Shown piece by piece: positions 46,917 to 58,355 of a stretch of 64,000 bases of DNA (position 1 is the first letter of the stretch; every line of letters starts with the position of its first letter). The position numbers were made by a program, and so were the translations under genes. Origin of the DNA: Aquatica leii. Taxonomy: Eukaryota; Arthropoda; Insecta; Coleoptera; Lampyridae. The notes under the pieces were generated by a model. It was given only the letters and a program-made list of their open reading frames with translations, made no database searches and was not told the origin of the DNA. Location: assembly GCA_035610365.1 (NCBI GenBank), contig CM069432.1, positions 110,441,529 to 110,505,528 on the forward strand. Reading direction: 5' to 3'.

Positions 46917-48713
46917 TGTAACGTGTAAATTCAAATTTGAGCGAAAATCCGCCTGAGAGTAGGCAACTTACCGTAAATACGGATAAATACTCGACCTCGA
47001 GTCGTGATTCTAAGTTACGCTCGCAGAGGGCGCTCGAAAGTAGTCGGCCATCTACAAACCTCATTTTTATTCTGTCGGTTGGTGGTGTAGGAACGTGGAA
47101 ACGCCGGAGGGGTAAGAAACATGGAATTTCTTTTTCATCAGTTAACATCTACTACAACGACGCTTTATTTTAGCAATTAATAACAAATCCGACTAAACGT
47201 TCGATGCATATAATACCAGAGCGATGTATTTTGCTACAAAACGCATAAAGTAGGTTAGTATTTCACACGTGGTTTAGAAATGGAGGCGTATCAACTAATT
47301 CTCGCTATTTTAGCTCCTTAGTTACTTCGTTCTTTCGTTCTTTCGTCGTTTCGTCTGTACTGTTAGGGTTTCTACCATGTCTGGGGGAATTTTATTATGA
47401 ATCCGGTGAAGATGGTGGAATCGCTAAACTAATGCGAATCGTAGTCGTAGGGGAAAACAACGAAAACAAAGGATCCCAGGGGATCGTTGGCGCTGTGCTA
47501 AAGTGAAGGAATGAAGTATCGAATTATTTATAAAATCCTTAACTTCGAGTCGCGGGAGACTCACTAGCTGTCGGCTCATTTCGTCCACGCGCTGCGGACT
47601 GCTGCTATCGTTACCTACGTTTCGTGTTAAGTGAAATCGTTCTCTCGTACATCCGGTACACCTTTTTTTTTCTTGTCCACTACAATTATTTTAAATTGCT
47701 TGGATTGAACGACACTAATGAACTTATGTAACGGACATAATTGTAATAAATAATATTTAAAGTAATTTTTCTTTAAAAGATTAAGAGTAATGAACTTTTG
47801 TAATTTGCATAACTACGATTAATACGATGTAACGTCACTTTTCTTTATAACAGTAATAGTAATGAACTTTTGTAACTTGCCTAATTATGTTTAAGACTAT
47901 TTAACGTCATTTTGCTTTATAATATTAATAGTATTTATTTACAAGGTTATCAAACGCCTTAATTGTAATAGTTGATCCATTACGATTATTCTTCTTCCAC
48001 TTTCACTTTGTAATATGTGTTTCATATAAAATAATTTTGCTATTATCAAGGGTAGAAATTTGGGAGCTATGCCGTCTCTCGGAAACTAATTAAAGATTAC
48101 TTTTATTACCGGTCGTGCTGAACTTGATATCAAGGTCAACGGGCGGTATTGCGTACGTTAACGCGGTTGAGATTTGCTACGATCTACGGTAGCCGCGGAG
48201 ATAATTGTTTAATAGCAACGTTTTAAATTCTGTTGGCTCCCAGAGTCTATTTTTGGGACCTGCTTAAATTTTATGTGTAATTTGTATGTATATTATTACC
48301 ATTTCTTGTTGGGGTTATGTAAATAATTAATAGCGGATTATACCAGTGGCGTAACCGTCGAGGGGCTTTTTCTTCCGTTCCGGAAGGGGCTATGAGTCAA
48401 TAATTTTAATAAATGGTTATTGTTAATTCATACTATGTTTCTTTTGGGGGACCTCGGGTCTAGGCTCTCCTTTTCTCCTACCTAGACTGGATATCGGCGA
48501 TAAAAACATTTCGAGAAGAGGTGGCGCACTTGGGCATTTAGATTACCTAAAGAAAACTTGGTGTCTTACGATTTTCTTTTACCCGACGACCATCTACGGT
48601 GAGGCTAGCCAAAAGGTAAGCAACAACATCTCGGTCATTACGTTTAGGTAATTTATTCTTCTTTCTTTCTTTTTCTCCACCTCCCTCATTGGATCATAAC
48701 AAAAATTGTAACA
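46917..48713 (+). repeat. 3' LTR (1797 bases)
   Basis: Direct copy of the 5' LTR without the MITE. Scattered substitutions and small indels separate the two. Confidence 0.9.
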
Positions 48714-48988
48714 CAGTATTTTTTTGCATTTTTCAAAAAATACGTACGACAAATACACCATTTCACTTAAAGCACGTCGTGCAAATACTCCTGCTTATGA
48801 TTACTAAATTGAAAAACTAAAACTGCTAAAACTATCGCGCCAGCCTTTTCGCACGTTTGTAGTACGGGTCGCCAATGTCACGTTAGAATGCTCTGCTACA
48901 TATACAGCCATGAATTTCAATAATTGTGAATAATTGTAGTCTGAACATAAAGAAATACCTATTTGATATACTGTAAAGTTTATTATTA

Positions 48989-49338
48989 CTACTAATTTAT
49001 TTACACTCAAAATATGCACACGTTTAAACTAACCGAGCTAATGAAATCTAAGAATATTTAATAAAAAAACATTTGCACTATAAATTATGTATAGCACTAT
49101 CACTTACACAAAGATAAAGTCCGCGGATAACTTCCATTTATTTAAACACTAACAGTTGTTTACATTAAAGTCACGTACTAGGTTATACACCGTAGATTTA
49201 TCTCACACGCGTTAATCACTTATTTATTTAGACTTTAATAATCCTCGTAATACTGCCGTCTTCGAATTACGGGAAATAACTCACCTTTGATTTGTTTGTG
49301 CCGCATTTATACATTTTGAAAATCTTTCTCGAATGTTG
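48989..49338 (-). repeat. Dispersed repeat copy B (possible LTR next to gypsy fragment)
   Basis: Paired with 34,418-34,770. On the minus strand it lies downstream of the gypsy/macrodomain fragment. Below it, at about 48,860-48,890, the minus strand reads TTGGCGACCCGTACTAC, similar to the sequence after gypsy LTRs. An LTR identity is plausible, but ends are not defined. Confidence 0.5.
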
Positions 49339-49581
49339 CATATCTTTCGGTATACGTTCTGTAAATGTACAAAAACCTTGCAAAGGCTCTCGAAGTTGAG
49401 AATAACTTCTCAAACGTTTCACTGTCCCCTTCTTAGAACTGTTCTGTCCCAGAACAAGAAACTGGATGCGACACCGAAAAAAAGGATCGTGGCGATAGCG
49501 GCAACTTTCTCCATTTCGGCAACTTCCTTGACCATAAAAGTAACTGTCAATTGACTTTTCCTAACCCGATGTTCTTTTTGG

Positions 49582-51170
49582 TTAGTAATTACAGACCAAC
49601 ACTTGAACGCCTGTTCCTCGGAAGACGACCTTCAACATGTTTCGAACTGTCTTCCAATTCAGTTGATCTAAGCCACAGCCAAGCTTGGGTACTGCCAATT
49701 TCTTAACATGGTAGAACACCATTTCTCTCTTGAGATTCCATCATGTCAGCCACAAATTTTCGTATAACGGCTTGGTACTTGAATATTTTTTGGTGACCAG
49801 ATAGAAAACGAAGCGTTTGTCACCACGTAGTCTTAAAACCTGTAGCCCGCAACTCGGGTGTTTTAATTCGGAGGCTAGGCGTGAATTCGTTTGTACTTAA
49901 TAAGTAGCGAGAGACAAAAACAATATTTTAATTTTACTAACTTTTAACAAGTGCATTAATAATATAAACTAATAATGGAAAAAACTACAAAACTATAAAT
50001 ACTTATACCTAAAACTTAGCTTTCGTGTCGTTAAGAACCATATGAAGGACTAATTTACAATCGTGTTAAATCTCACTATCATTGATTTTACTAACTTTTA
50101 ACAAGTGCATTAATAATATAATATAATATAAACTAACTCGAAGCGACATATGCATACTAAAAACAATAAAATTACCTTTGATCTTAGTAGGCTTGTAGTA
50201 AAAATTTGACAAAACTTATAAGTATGAATGTGCTTAATTACTGAGTTATACCAAGCACCTAGTGTCATTTGGATACAAAATGGACGATAATTTGTCGATA
50301 AGTTGTCACATGTCCTAAAAAGCAAATAATCGTAATGATAAACACGGTACTTTTCAATTACATACCTATAATGTAAAAAAAGGATATAGAAATTGTAGAA
50401 TAGCTTCTGAAGAGTGCTTAATATCCTCCGAAGCGCGATGGTGTCCTAAATGAAGCTAAAAGGACCCTATCGATAATTCGAATTAAGCGACCATAAATAC
50501 GCAGAATGCGAAAGAATTGAGCACTTAGATCTTTAATAACTATACGATCTACTACTATGTACACAAATTCAAGTAGACGTGTTCGAAAAAGCACAACTTA
50601 CTTTTTGGAAAAATTCTAAACGAAGACTGTCTTTATCACAAGTTTTTCGATATCACAGGTGTCAGATAAAATTTTTGTGACGTTTAAACTGGAAATAATT
50701 CCAATACAATTTTTGAAAATGCAACAACTTAGGCAACTACACTTACACCAAATTACATGTTAACTTAAATTAAATTTTATTTAAAGAACCCTAATTTGGT
50801 TATATAAATTAAAAAAAACCGTTACAAACCTTTTCGACTGCCGGTTTCTGTTTTCGTAGTTTATCTGACTGCCCAAACTTGTTTTTAAATACGACTGCAA
50901 CCCCTTTGGACATGTCAGGATCCTCGCTCGCGCAATGTGCCATGGCGTAATCTTTTTGTGTTTGAAACAGGTTTTGTTGAACCTCGGTGGTAACTACGAA
51001 CCTAGCTTTTCCAGAACCTCTGTATAAATTCATAAACTTCTCGAACTCCATTTCTTTGATTTGGTTCCTGATTCTGCTGCTTATTACTCTGGTGCGGACC
51101 TGAGCTTTTGTATTGTAGTTATTGCCAGCAAACGGGGCTAGACGATCGACGTGGGCCACTTTTAAACTAA
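49582..51170 (-). pseudogene. gypsy pol tail fused to OARD1-like macrodomain
   Basis: On the minus strand one open frame (51,159-50,809) starts with the gypsy pol tail also seen at 3.7 kb (HVDRLAPFAGNNYN, IKEMEFEKFMNLYRG). It runs straight on into a macrodomain N-terminal half: NLFQTQKDYAMAHCASEDPD, then MSKGVAVVFKNKFGQ. The second half lies at 49,874-49,582 (FVFYLVTKKYSSTKPLYENL, then KLAVPKLGCGLDQLNW), after a probable intron or insertion of about 0.95 kb, and contains an in-frame TGA. In OARD1-type enzymes, which remove ADP-ribose from proteins, the loop after SED has G-A-G; here it is S-K-G, so activity is doubtful. The splice junction does not restore a clean frame. Confidence 0.65.
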
Positions 51171-51930
51171 AATGGATGCAAAATTATTTGAGTTTCTTAA
51201 ATCAATAAAAAATGGTCTACGTTCGGTTAATTTAAACGTGTACATATTTTTAGTGTAAATAAATTAGTAAGTAAATTAGTAAATCCAACCAATCTAAAGT
51301 GTATAAGCAGTTAAAATGGATTCAAAAATATTTGAAATTCTCGAATCGAATAAAAATATGGAAGAAAATAATTGGAAAATAAGCGAAAATTCTCAGAAAA
51401 TTATCAGAAAATTGAAGAAAAACTGTCCTTAAAATTCCAGAAAAATGAAAGAAAAGTTTTACAACAAATTCGCAGAAAATGGAAGAAAATTCTAGAATAA
51501 TAGAAGAAAAATTATTTTAGAAGTTTAACAGAAGAAATACAAACGAGCAATGAAAATCAAATTAAAATTGTTCAAGAGGAAACCCAAACAGATATGTTAA
51601 ATTTAAAAGAAAAAATTTGCAAATTTTTGAATGACAAAATAGAAGTAGTAGAAGACAAATTAGAACAAAAGTTAAAAGAAAATTTAAGAACCATAGAAGA
51701 CAAACGAGAAAAAATTGAGAAAAAGAATACAACTGCTTGAAGAAAGAATGACCCAAATGAATTGTCACGGTGAAGAAAGCATTACGAGTAAAAATTTAAT
51801 GATGGACCATCGGGAAAAAACTACTCACAAGTTCAAAGTTGTACCTTCAAAGTTTGATGGTAAGGTTCTATGGTCAACCTACTACAACTAGTTTTAAGCC
51901 GCAGCTACATCTAATGGTTCGAGCAACAAG
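51171..51930 (+). pseudogene. gypsy gag N-terminal relic, coiled-coil rich
   Basis: Plus-strand pieces of gag from the same gypsy family as 1-3.8 kb. Two start-like segments, ATGGATGCAAAATTATTTGA (51,178) and ATGGATTCAAAAATATTTGA (51,315), show a local duplication. A charged helical stretch follows at 51,545-51,725 (NDKIEVVEDKLEQKLKENLR), and the end at 51,850-51,920 reads SKFDGKVLWSTYYN. Stops and shifts are frequent. It abuts the minus-strand gypsy fragment head to head at about 51,170. Confidence 0.6.
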
Positions 51931-52126
51931 CAGAAAGCAACCAAAAACCACTCACGTTTAGACGTTTAACCCCAATGAGTAGACTTGGGAAAGTCACGTG
52001 ATTCTGTTTATATTTATCTGCCATCCCAGAGATGTCGCTGAAATCAATTCTGATCATCTGCTTTAAGTTACTTCCTTTTTTACCAACAGTTTTAAATCTT
52101 ATAAACAATTTAAAAATTATACTAAC

Positions 52127-52213
52127 ATTAGAATGTCTTCCGGGTTTGGGCCGTGTCATAGTTGCAACCGAAGCTGCCAACGTTTCGCCCACTAACCCGG
52201 AAGACATTCTAAT
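52127..52213. repeat. Hairpin with Penelope-tail-like loop
   Basis: TTAGAATGTCTTCCGGGTT and its complement AACCCGGAAGACATTCTAA flank about 45 bases containing TTGCAACCGAAGCTGCCAAC and GTTTCGCC. The loop resembles the tail at about 31,100. This is probably a foldback end of a Penelope-like element. Confidence 0.5.
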
Positions 52214-53830
52214 TTTAGCTTATTAGATAATGGTTGGGTACAATTGTTGTGTTAGAAATTGGAAACGCAATTGAATCTGATTGAACTTGTTCGAGATTTG
52301 CAGCTGATAGTAAACAGTAGTAGTAATATTCAGTACAGTACAAATATTCAGCCAGATTTTAGCAGTAACACTTAATCTCGCCGGAAAATTAGATACGTTT
52401 TTTACTTTGTAATTGTTTTTGTTGTTAATAATTTTTTTTAAAGATTATTCAAAATTCCTAAAAGATGGTACAGGGTATACTTCTAAAGTGTTGCTGTTTT
52501 TTGATCAGCAGTTTGATTCTATACCTAAACGGTAGCACAAAAGAAGCATCAAATGGGAAAAAAATTGAGGTGTGGAATATTTTAAGACGTCTGGCCATCT
52601 TAAATTTTGAACAGAAGAAGCAATTCTTATTTTATCTTCAGTGGCCTTTAAAGTTAAGAACCTTAGGAATAATCCAAAACCACCTAGCTTAAAGAACTGG
52701 ATATTCACAACTAAAATTTTATAAACATTTGGAATGTTGTCAAAAAAGAATGTTTTCAATATTTATTAGGTAGGAGTTTAAGCTAAGACTCATTGACAAT
52801 TTATTTGGAAGAGTACGTAGCCACGGAATTCAGCCTACAAACCTTACTGCAAAAAACTTTTATCTATCTATTTTTAAAACCTGTTATGAACGCAAACATA
52901 AAATACTATAATATGTCATATAATTGCAAAGATGATAATTCTACTGATGCATGTTAGAGAACATAAAAAATTTAATGACTAATTTAGAAATACAGGGAAA
53001 TCAACATTTACGGGAGGCACAAATCAATTCAACTTCAACAAGCAGTAGAATAGACGTTGGTATACAAAAACAAACTCATGTTACTCAATTAAGCAATCAA
53101 TTATTACAAATTTACGTAAGATGTGTTACAAGATTTATTTAAAAAAAAATAAGAAACTTGATTGTAATTACTGCAAAAATCAGTTGTTTGGGAATCGTGA
53201 AACAAATTCTAATGTTCTGATAACCGAAAGAGAAGCCGATATTAATTTCAGGCAAGGATTATGTTATCCCATTAAAAATTGGAAATCGATGTTTATAAAA
53301 ATTTTGAATGTTATGAACAGAAATTTAAATGAAAATTCCAATTCAAAGAATTTGTATAAACAAACCAATAATGGAATTCTTGAGTAGATTTTTTTTTAAT
53401 AACTTGTGATAAACATAATTTAGTAGTAGGTAACAAAATATTATCCTTAACAATTTGAACCATCTACAATCGTAACCAAAACAATCGCGACAGTTTAAGA
53501 TTTTATATTTATCTATGTCTATTTGTTATTTATATTGTAATTAGTATTCAAATAAATATGTAAAAATATTTCTCGAAGTAATTTTATTATTAATTGAGTT
53601 AATTTTCTTATTGGTTGATAGGATTCATTTTGCAAATGTTAATTTTACCATCTATCATGTAAAAATAAAGATTAAATGGAAAAAAAATAGTAAATAGGGT
53701 TTTAAACCCAATTTCAAATAATGCATAGGTTATTGTATCTCCTAACCAACAGAGAGTGCTTTTAAAATTTGGCCCACTCTAAAACACGGCCGTTGTGCGT
53801 CTAAAGTGTGGGTGGTTTGTAAAAGGACGT
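52214..53830. other. Stretch without a recognised gene
   Basis: Short frames (52,465-52,692; 52,505-52,759 minus; 52,951-53,142; 53,121-53,387) have no recognised domain and shadow each other. A short hairpin-like GGGTTTTAAACCC occurs at about 53,697. Nothing else is supported. Confidence 0.4.
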
Positions 53831-54028
53831 CTTTAATAGTGTTCTTACGTGGAGAAGCGCTTGGAATTTTACAAACTGTTTCTGACCACTACAAGAAAAT
53901 TACGAACTCTTAATTTTACGATTAGAAACGAAATATGGAGATGCTAATCTTCAATAAGTGTATCAAGCTCAAATTAAAAGACGGGTTCAGAAAGCTGCCA
54001 AAAGTCTTCAAGAGTTTGAGGCTGACAT

Positions 54029-54249
54029 TGTTGGACATTAGATTTATTAATGTGAATGTAACATTAAACATTTTGTTGTTTACTGATATTTTGTTTGAGG
54101 AGCACTTGTTAGTTTTACTTTTATATAAGTATTATGTTATATAGTTGGCAACGCTAGTTGACAATGTTAAGAATATAAAATATGGCGTTTATTCTTTATT
54201 AAAATTAAATACATTATACAAGTATTCTGAACACTTCATCATTCCAACA
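54029..54249 (+). repeat. copia 5' LTR
   Basis: 221 bases, TG...CA, with AT-rich promoter-like sequence and ATATAAAATATGGCG near the 3' half. Differs from the 3' LTR by a few substitutions and small indels. Confidence 0.95.
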
Positions 54250-54303
54250 GGTTATGGGCCCAGGTGTGCTTAGTGCGTAAAAAATAGGAAAGAAATAATT
54301 ACA

Positions 54304-55491
54304 ATGGCAGCCAGCAATAACTATAGAATCCAACCATTAAATAAAGAAAATTATGACACGTGGGCGATACAAGCTCAAGCTCTTTTAATAAGGGGAAATC
54401 TATGGGACTATGTTAGCGGCAACAAGCCTCCACCGGAAACAACAGCCAGTGAAGAGGAAAAAGCCAAGTGGATACAAGAAGACCTAAATGCAAGGTCAGA
54501 TATTTTATTAATTATGTCCCCATCTGAATTAAAACAGGTAAAACAATGTCAAACATCAAAAAGTGTTTGGGATACGTTAAAAAGTATTTATCGTAATGAG
54601 GGTCTTGCTAAGAAGGCCACTTTACTTAAGAAACTTGTCTTACAAAAAATGAAAGATACCGAAGATGCCAGAGATCATTTAAATGGATTTATGGATACAG
54701 ACAAACTGCAAGACATGCAAGTTGATATTAATGCTGATTTATTGAGCATAATGATGCTTTATAGCCTGCCACCTACCTTTGAAAATTTTCGAGTTGCAAT
54801 TGAAAGTAGAGATACTTTACCAAATCCAAAAGATTTAAAAATTAAAATTCTTGAAGAATCAGAAGCTAGATTTAAAGGACAAAATTCTGAAGATTGTTTT
54901 TATTCGTATAATCAAAATAAAAAGAAACCTTGGAATTATAACAAAGGTCAATATAATAAAAATCATAATCCACAAAGGAATTATAATCAAAACACAAATC
55001 ATTACTCAAAAAATAAAAGTTATAATTCAAATAATTATAAAACAAAAACAAATTTTGGTGGAAATCCTGAAAAGAAAAATGAATCGACATTTAAAATTGA
55101 AGAATGCTTATCGATTACTCAACTTATTCAACAAGATTCATCTGATTGGTGTCTTGATTCTGGAAGTACATCGCATTTCTGCTCTGAAATAAATAAATTT
55201 TCAAGTTTAACAAAAATTGACAATAATTCTATAAAATTAGCATCAGCTGAACATACAGCAGTAATAAACGGTAAAGGACTCGTTACACTGGATTGTCAAG
55301 ACAAATTAATAAACCTACCTGATACATTGTTTGTTCCAAATTTAACTACTAATTTATTGTCTGTTCCGAAGATTACAGAAAAAGGTTTTAAAGTAACTTT
55401 TACAGAAGATTATGCAAACATAATTGATAATAGTGAAAACACAATTTTAACAGTACCAAAGAAAAACGGTTTAAGTATACTATTTATCTAA
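54304..55491 (+). CDS. copia gag-protease
   Basis: 395 residues from ATG (AATTACAATGGCA). Residues 1-200 are a copia-type gag (NKENYDTWAIQAQALLIRG; SDILLIMSPSELKQVK). Residues ~200-260 are an Asn/Lys/Tyr-rich run with no CCHC knuckle, unusual for gag. The aspartic protease follows, with DSGST at about residue 285 and VPNLTTNLLSVPKI near 345. The frame ends at 55,491, a few codons before the integrase zinc domain, because of a one-base shift relative to the next frame. Copia usually encodes a single polyprotein, so this is likely a mutation, though a programmed shift cannot be excluded. Confidence 0.9.
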   Translation: MAASNNYRIQPLNKENYDTWAIQAQALLIRGNLWDYVSGNKPPPETTASEEEKAKWIQEDLNARSDILLIMSPSELKQVKQCQTSKSVWDTLKSIYRNEGLAKKATLLKKLVLQKMKDTEDARDHLNGFMDTDKLQDMQVDINADLLSIMMLYSLPPTFENFRVAIESRDTLPNPKDLKIKILEESEARFKGQNSEDCFYSYNQNKKKPWNYNKGQYNKNHNPQRNYNQNTNHYSKNKSYNSNNYKTKTNFGGNPEKKNESTFKIEECLSITQLIQQDSSDWCLDSGSTSHFCSEINKFSSLTKIDNNSIKLASAEHTAVINGKGLVTLDCQDKLINLPDTLFVPNLTTNLLSVPKITEKGFKVTFTEDYANIIDNSENTILTVPKKNGLSILFI

Positions 55492-55525
55492 AAATAATGG
55501 TGAATTTGCTCATTTCACAAATCAA

Positions 55526-58015
55526 TTGAACAATGAACACGTCTTATCAGATATAGACATTTGGCACCGTAAATTAGGCCATATAAATGAGAACAGTTTA
55601 AAATGTGCATTAAATAAAAGTGTTGTAAAAGGAATGACTTTCAAAGACAATGATAAATTAAGTGAATGTGAAACCTGTGCAAAAGGAAAACTAATTCGAT
55701 TGCCATTTAAAACAAGAAAAGAACCTAAATTTACAGAATTATTAAATATAATTCATTCTGATGTTGTTGGTCCTCTGCGTACACCATCACCAGGCGGCGC
55801 TAGATTTTTTGTAACATTCATTGACGAATACAGTCGTTATGGAAAAATTTATTTTCTTAAACATAAAAATGAAGTTTTAAGTTACTTCAAGCAATATAAA
55901 AATAAAGTTGAGCATTTTACTGGAAGGAAAATAAAGTTCTTACAAAGTGACAACGGATCTGAATATATAAATAAAGAATTTGATGAATATTTAATTGAAA
56001 ATGGAATACAAAAAAGGTTATCTGCTCCAAGAACTGCACAACAAAATGGATTATCTGAAAGGAAAAACAGATCTCTTATAGATAACGCACGTTGTATGCT
56101 TTTAGAAGCACAACTACCCGATTATTTTTGGGCTACAGCAGTTTATTGTGCAAATTACTTAATAAATAGGTCTCCTTCAAAAGCTATAGACGGTTGCACT
56201 CCTTTTGAAAAATGGGTTGGTCATGAACCTTCAGTACGTCATTTACACATTTTTGGAGCTAAAGTTTTTTATCTAAATAAAGAAGCAAACAAAAGTAAAT
56301 TTGAGCCTAGAGGTATCGAAGGAATTTTCGTAGGATACTCAGAACAATCAAAAGCTTACCGAATCTGGGATCCATTAAAAAGAAAAATTATAGTCAGTCG
56401 AGACATAAAAGTAATAAATAAATACTACTACAATGGTACGAATTTAAATGTACAACGGTCAAACCCATTTGAAGAATTAGAAAGTAAGGCAGAACAGGAA
56501 GAAAATACAAGTTGCAGTTCAACAAATGAAATTAATTTTTCAATACAAAATGAAAATAATCCAACAGAAAACGTTTTAGAAGAAGACGAAAATAATGTAA
56601 TAAAAAATTTCTTAGAAGATGAAAATCAACAAGAAGAACTCGATGTACAGCTAAATTTAAGACTAAGAAACCGAGATGAAATAAAACCTCCTTCTTGGAC
56701 TGCTGATTATGAAATGTCCTCTTTATGTATAAATGAAGCATTACATGGAAATGATGCTGAAGAATGGAATACAGCGATAAAAAATGAAGTTAAAGCTCAT
56801 TTGGAAAATGATACTTGGGAAATCACCAGAAAAAATGAAAATTCAAACACAATTGGTTCAAAATTCGTTTTGAAAAGTAAATACAAGTCATCAGGCGAAC
56901 TAGAAAGAAGAAAAGCTCGTATAGTAGCCCGCGGTTTTGCACAACGACCAGGTCTCGATTATAATGAAACTTATGCACCAGTTGCAAAATTGAGTTCCAT
57001 CCGCCTATTGTTAGCCATTTCAGCAGAAGAAAATTTATATGTTGATCAACTTGACGTCACAACTGCTTTCCTCAACGGAGAATTAGAAGAAGAGATTTTT
57101 ATGCAGAAACCTGAAAATTTAGAAAAATTTTTATATGAAATAATTCTTGAAGAAAGTGAATCAACAAATTCAATAGTTTTTCAAAGAGCAAGCAGGATGA
57201 TAGAAATTTTAAGAAAAGCAGATGGTGAAAGTCGAGAAACTGTTTGTCGTCTCAAAAAGGCTTTGTATGGTTTAAAACAATCAGGACGTCAATGGTTCCA
57301 AAAACTACACACGAAACTTCAGCAATTAGGTTTTCAACCATCATCCGCCGACCCGTGTATTTACAAAGATATCGAAGAGGGAGATAAAACCTTACTTGGA
57401 ATTTACGTCGACGACATAATTATTTGCTGCAACAACAGAAATAAATTAAATACATTAAAAAATGATTTAATGAACATATTTAAAATGAGAGATTTGGGAA
57501 GTCTACAGCACTGTCTCGGAATAAAATTTCATAGAAAAGATGACACAATTCAAGCCTCACAAACAAGATACATCGATGAATTGCTATTAAAATTTAAAAT
57601 GGACACATGTAAGCCGGTAAAAACTCCAATGGTTCCAGGTCTCAAATTAAAAAGGAACGAAAATAAAAACTTACCTGATTTACCCTACCAAAACTTGATT
57701 GGCGGACTCATGTACTTGGCTATAGCTAGTCGTCCTGATATCAGTCATACCGTAAGTTTTCTAAGTCAATTCAATACATGTTTTGATCAATCACATTGGC
57801 TCGCAGCAAAAAGAGTCTTACGCTATTTAAAGGGTACACGAGATTTAGCCCTTACATTTAAAAATTGTCATGAACCATTGATCGGATACGCTGACGCAAA
57901 TTGGGCCTCATGTGCCGAAGACAGAAAATCATACACTGGTTTTTGTTTCAAATTGGCCGGATCAATTGTTAGCTGGGAGTCGCGTAAACAGCGAACGGTA
58001 GCATTATCTACTTAA
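55526..58015 (+). CDS. copia integrase-reverse transcriptase-RNase H (interrupted)
   Basis: 829 codons counted from a TTG; the parental frame opens earlier near 55,488. Integrase zinc residues: HRKLGH (residues 14-19) and CETC (48-51). Catalytic residues are D79, D142 and E178, with the expected D-x35-E spacing. Reverse transcriptase starts near residue 400 (KARIVARGFAQRPGLDYNET; LDVTTAFLNGELEEEIF) and has its active-site YVDD at about 627-630. RNase H begins with DANWAS near 790. The frame stops at TAA 58,013-58,015 inside the conserved ALST-x-EAEYMAL motif. The remainder (58,016-58,348) is open and includes DNTAAQDL and SKHISIKEHFIRE. One stop therefore separates this copy from a full RNase H. 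Confidence 0.92.
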   Translation: MNNEHVLSDIDIWHRKLGHINENSLKCALNKSVVKGMTFKDNDKLSECETCAKGKLIRLPFKTRKEPKFTELLNIIHSDVVGPLRTPSPGGARFFVTFIDEYSRYGKIYFLKHKNEVLSYFKQYKNKVEHFTGRKIKFLQSDNGSEYINKEFDEYLIENGIQKRLSAPRTAQQNGLSERKNRSLIDNARCMLLEAQLPDYFWATAVYCANYLINRSPSKAIDGCTPFEKWVGHEPSVRHLHIFGAKVFYLNKEANKSKFEPRGIEGIFVGYSEQSKAYRIWDPLKRKIIVSRDIKVINKYYYNGTNLNVQRSNPFEELESKAEQEENTSCSSTNEINFSIQNENNPTENVLEEDENNVIKNFLEDENQQEELDVQLNLRLRNRDEIKPPSWTADYEMSSLCINEALHGNDAEEWNTAIKNEVKAHLENDTWEITRKNENSNTIGSKFVLKSKYKSSGELERRKARIVARGFAQRPGLDYNETYAPVAKLSSIRLLLAISAEENLYVDQLDVTTAFLNGELEEEIFMQKPENLEKFLYEIILEESESTNSIVFQRASRMIEILRKADGESRETVCRLKKALYGLKQSGRQWFQKLHTKLQQLGFQPSSADPCIYKDIEEGDKTLLGIYVDDIIICCNNRNKLNTLKNDLMNIFKMRDLGSLQHCLGIKFHRKDDTIQASQTRYIDELLLKFKMDTCKPVKTPMVPGLKLKRNENKNLPDLPYQNLIGGLMYLAIASRPDISHTVSFLSQFNTCFDQSHWLAAKRVLRYLKGTRDLALTFKNCHEPLIGYADANWASCAEDRKSYTGFCFKLAGSIVSWESRKQRTVALST

Positions 58016-58348
58016 GAAGCAGAATACATGGCCCTAACCGATGCTGCAAAGGAAGCAATACATTTGAAGCAATTACTTTCGGATATGGGTACTGCTCAAC
58101 AGCAAGTTTTAATATATAACGACAATACTGCCGCTCAAGACTTAACACGAAATCCATTAGTAACATCTCGTTCGAAACATATTAGTATAAAAGAACATTT
58201 CATTAGGGAGAAGGTACAAAGTGGTGAAATTGCAGTAGAATACAAACCTTCAGAAGAGTTAGAAGCAGATATCTTCACCAAGGGTTTATCTGGTCCACGA
58301 CATGAAACTTTATGTGAGTCTATTGGACTATACAAAATATTTAAGTGA
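58016..58348 (+). pseudogene. copia RNase H C-terminal part after premature stop
   Basis: In the same frame as the preceding CDS: EAEYMALTDAAKEAIHLKQL, IYNDNTAAQDLTRNP, RSKHISIKEHFIREKV and ADIFTKGLSG are the standard copia RNase H end. The frame ends with a TGA at 58,346-58,348, just before the polypurine tract. Confidence 0.85.
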
Positions 58349-58355
58349 GAGGGAG

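Larger units (their letters stand above)
41370..48713 (+). mobile_element. Complete non-autonomous LTR retrotransposon, 7.3 kb
   Basis: Two long direct repeats start TGTAA(T/C)GTGTAAATTCAAAT and end ATTGTAACA, with canonical TG...CA. The element is flanked by CAGT on both sides (41,366-41,369 and 48,714-48,717), a 4-bp target duplication as in many gypsy elements. The 3.6 kb interior carries one large frame joining a gag to an integrase zinc-binding segment, then about 1.8 kb of T-rich non-coding DNA. Protease, reverse transcriptase, RNase H and the integrase core are absent. It therefore needs proteins from another element. Apart from the MITE in the 5' copy, the LTRs are very similar, so insertion is fairly recent. 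Confidence 0.9.

Noticed and set aside
51562-51768. Minus-strand 68-codon hydrophobic frame
   Set aside because: Shadow of the charged coiled-coil segment of the gypsy gag relic on the plus strand.
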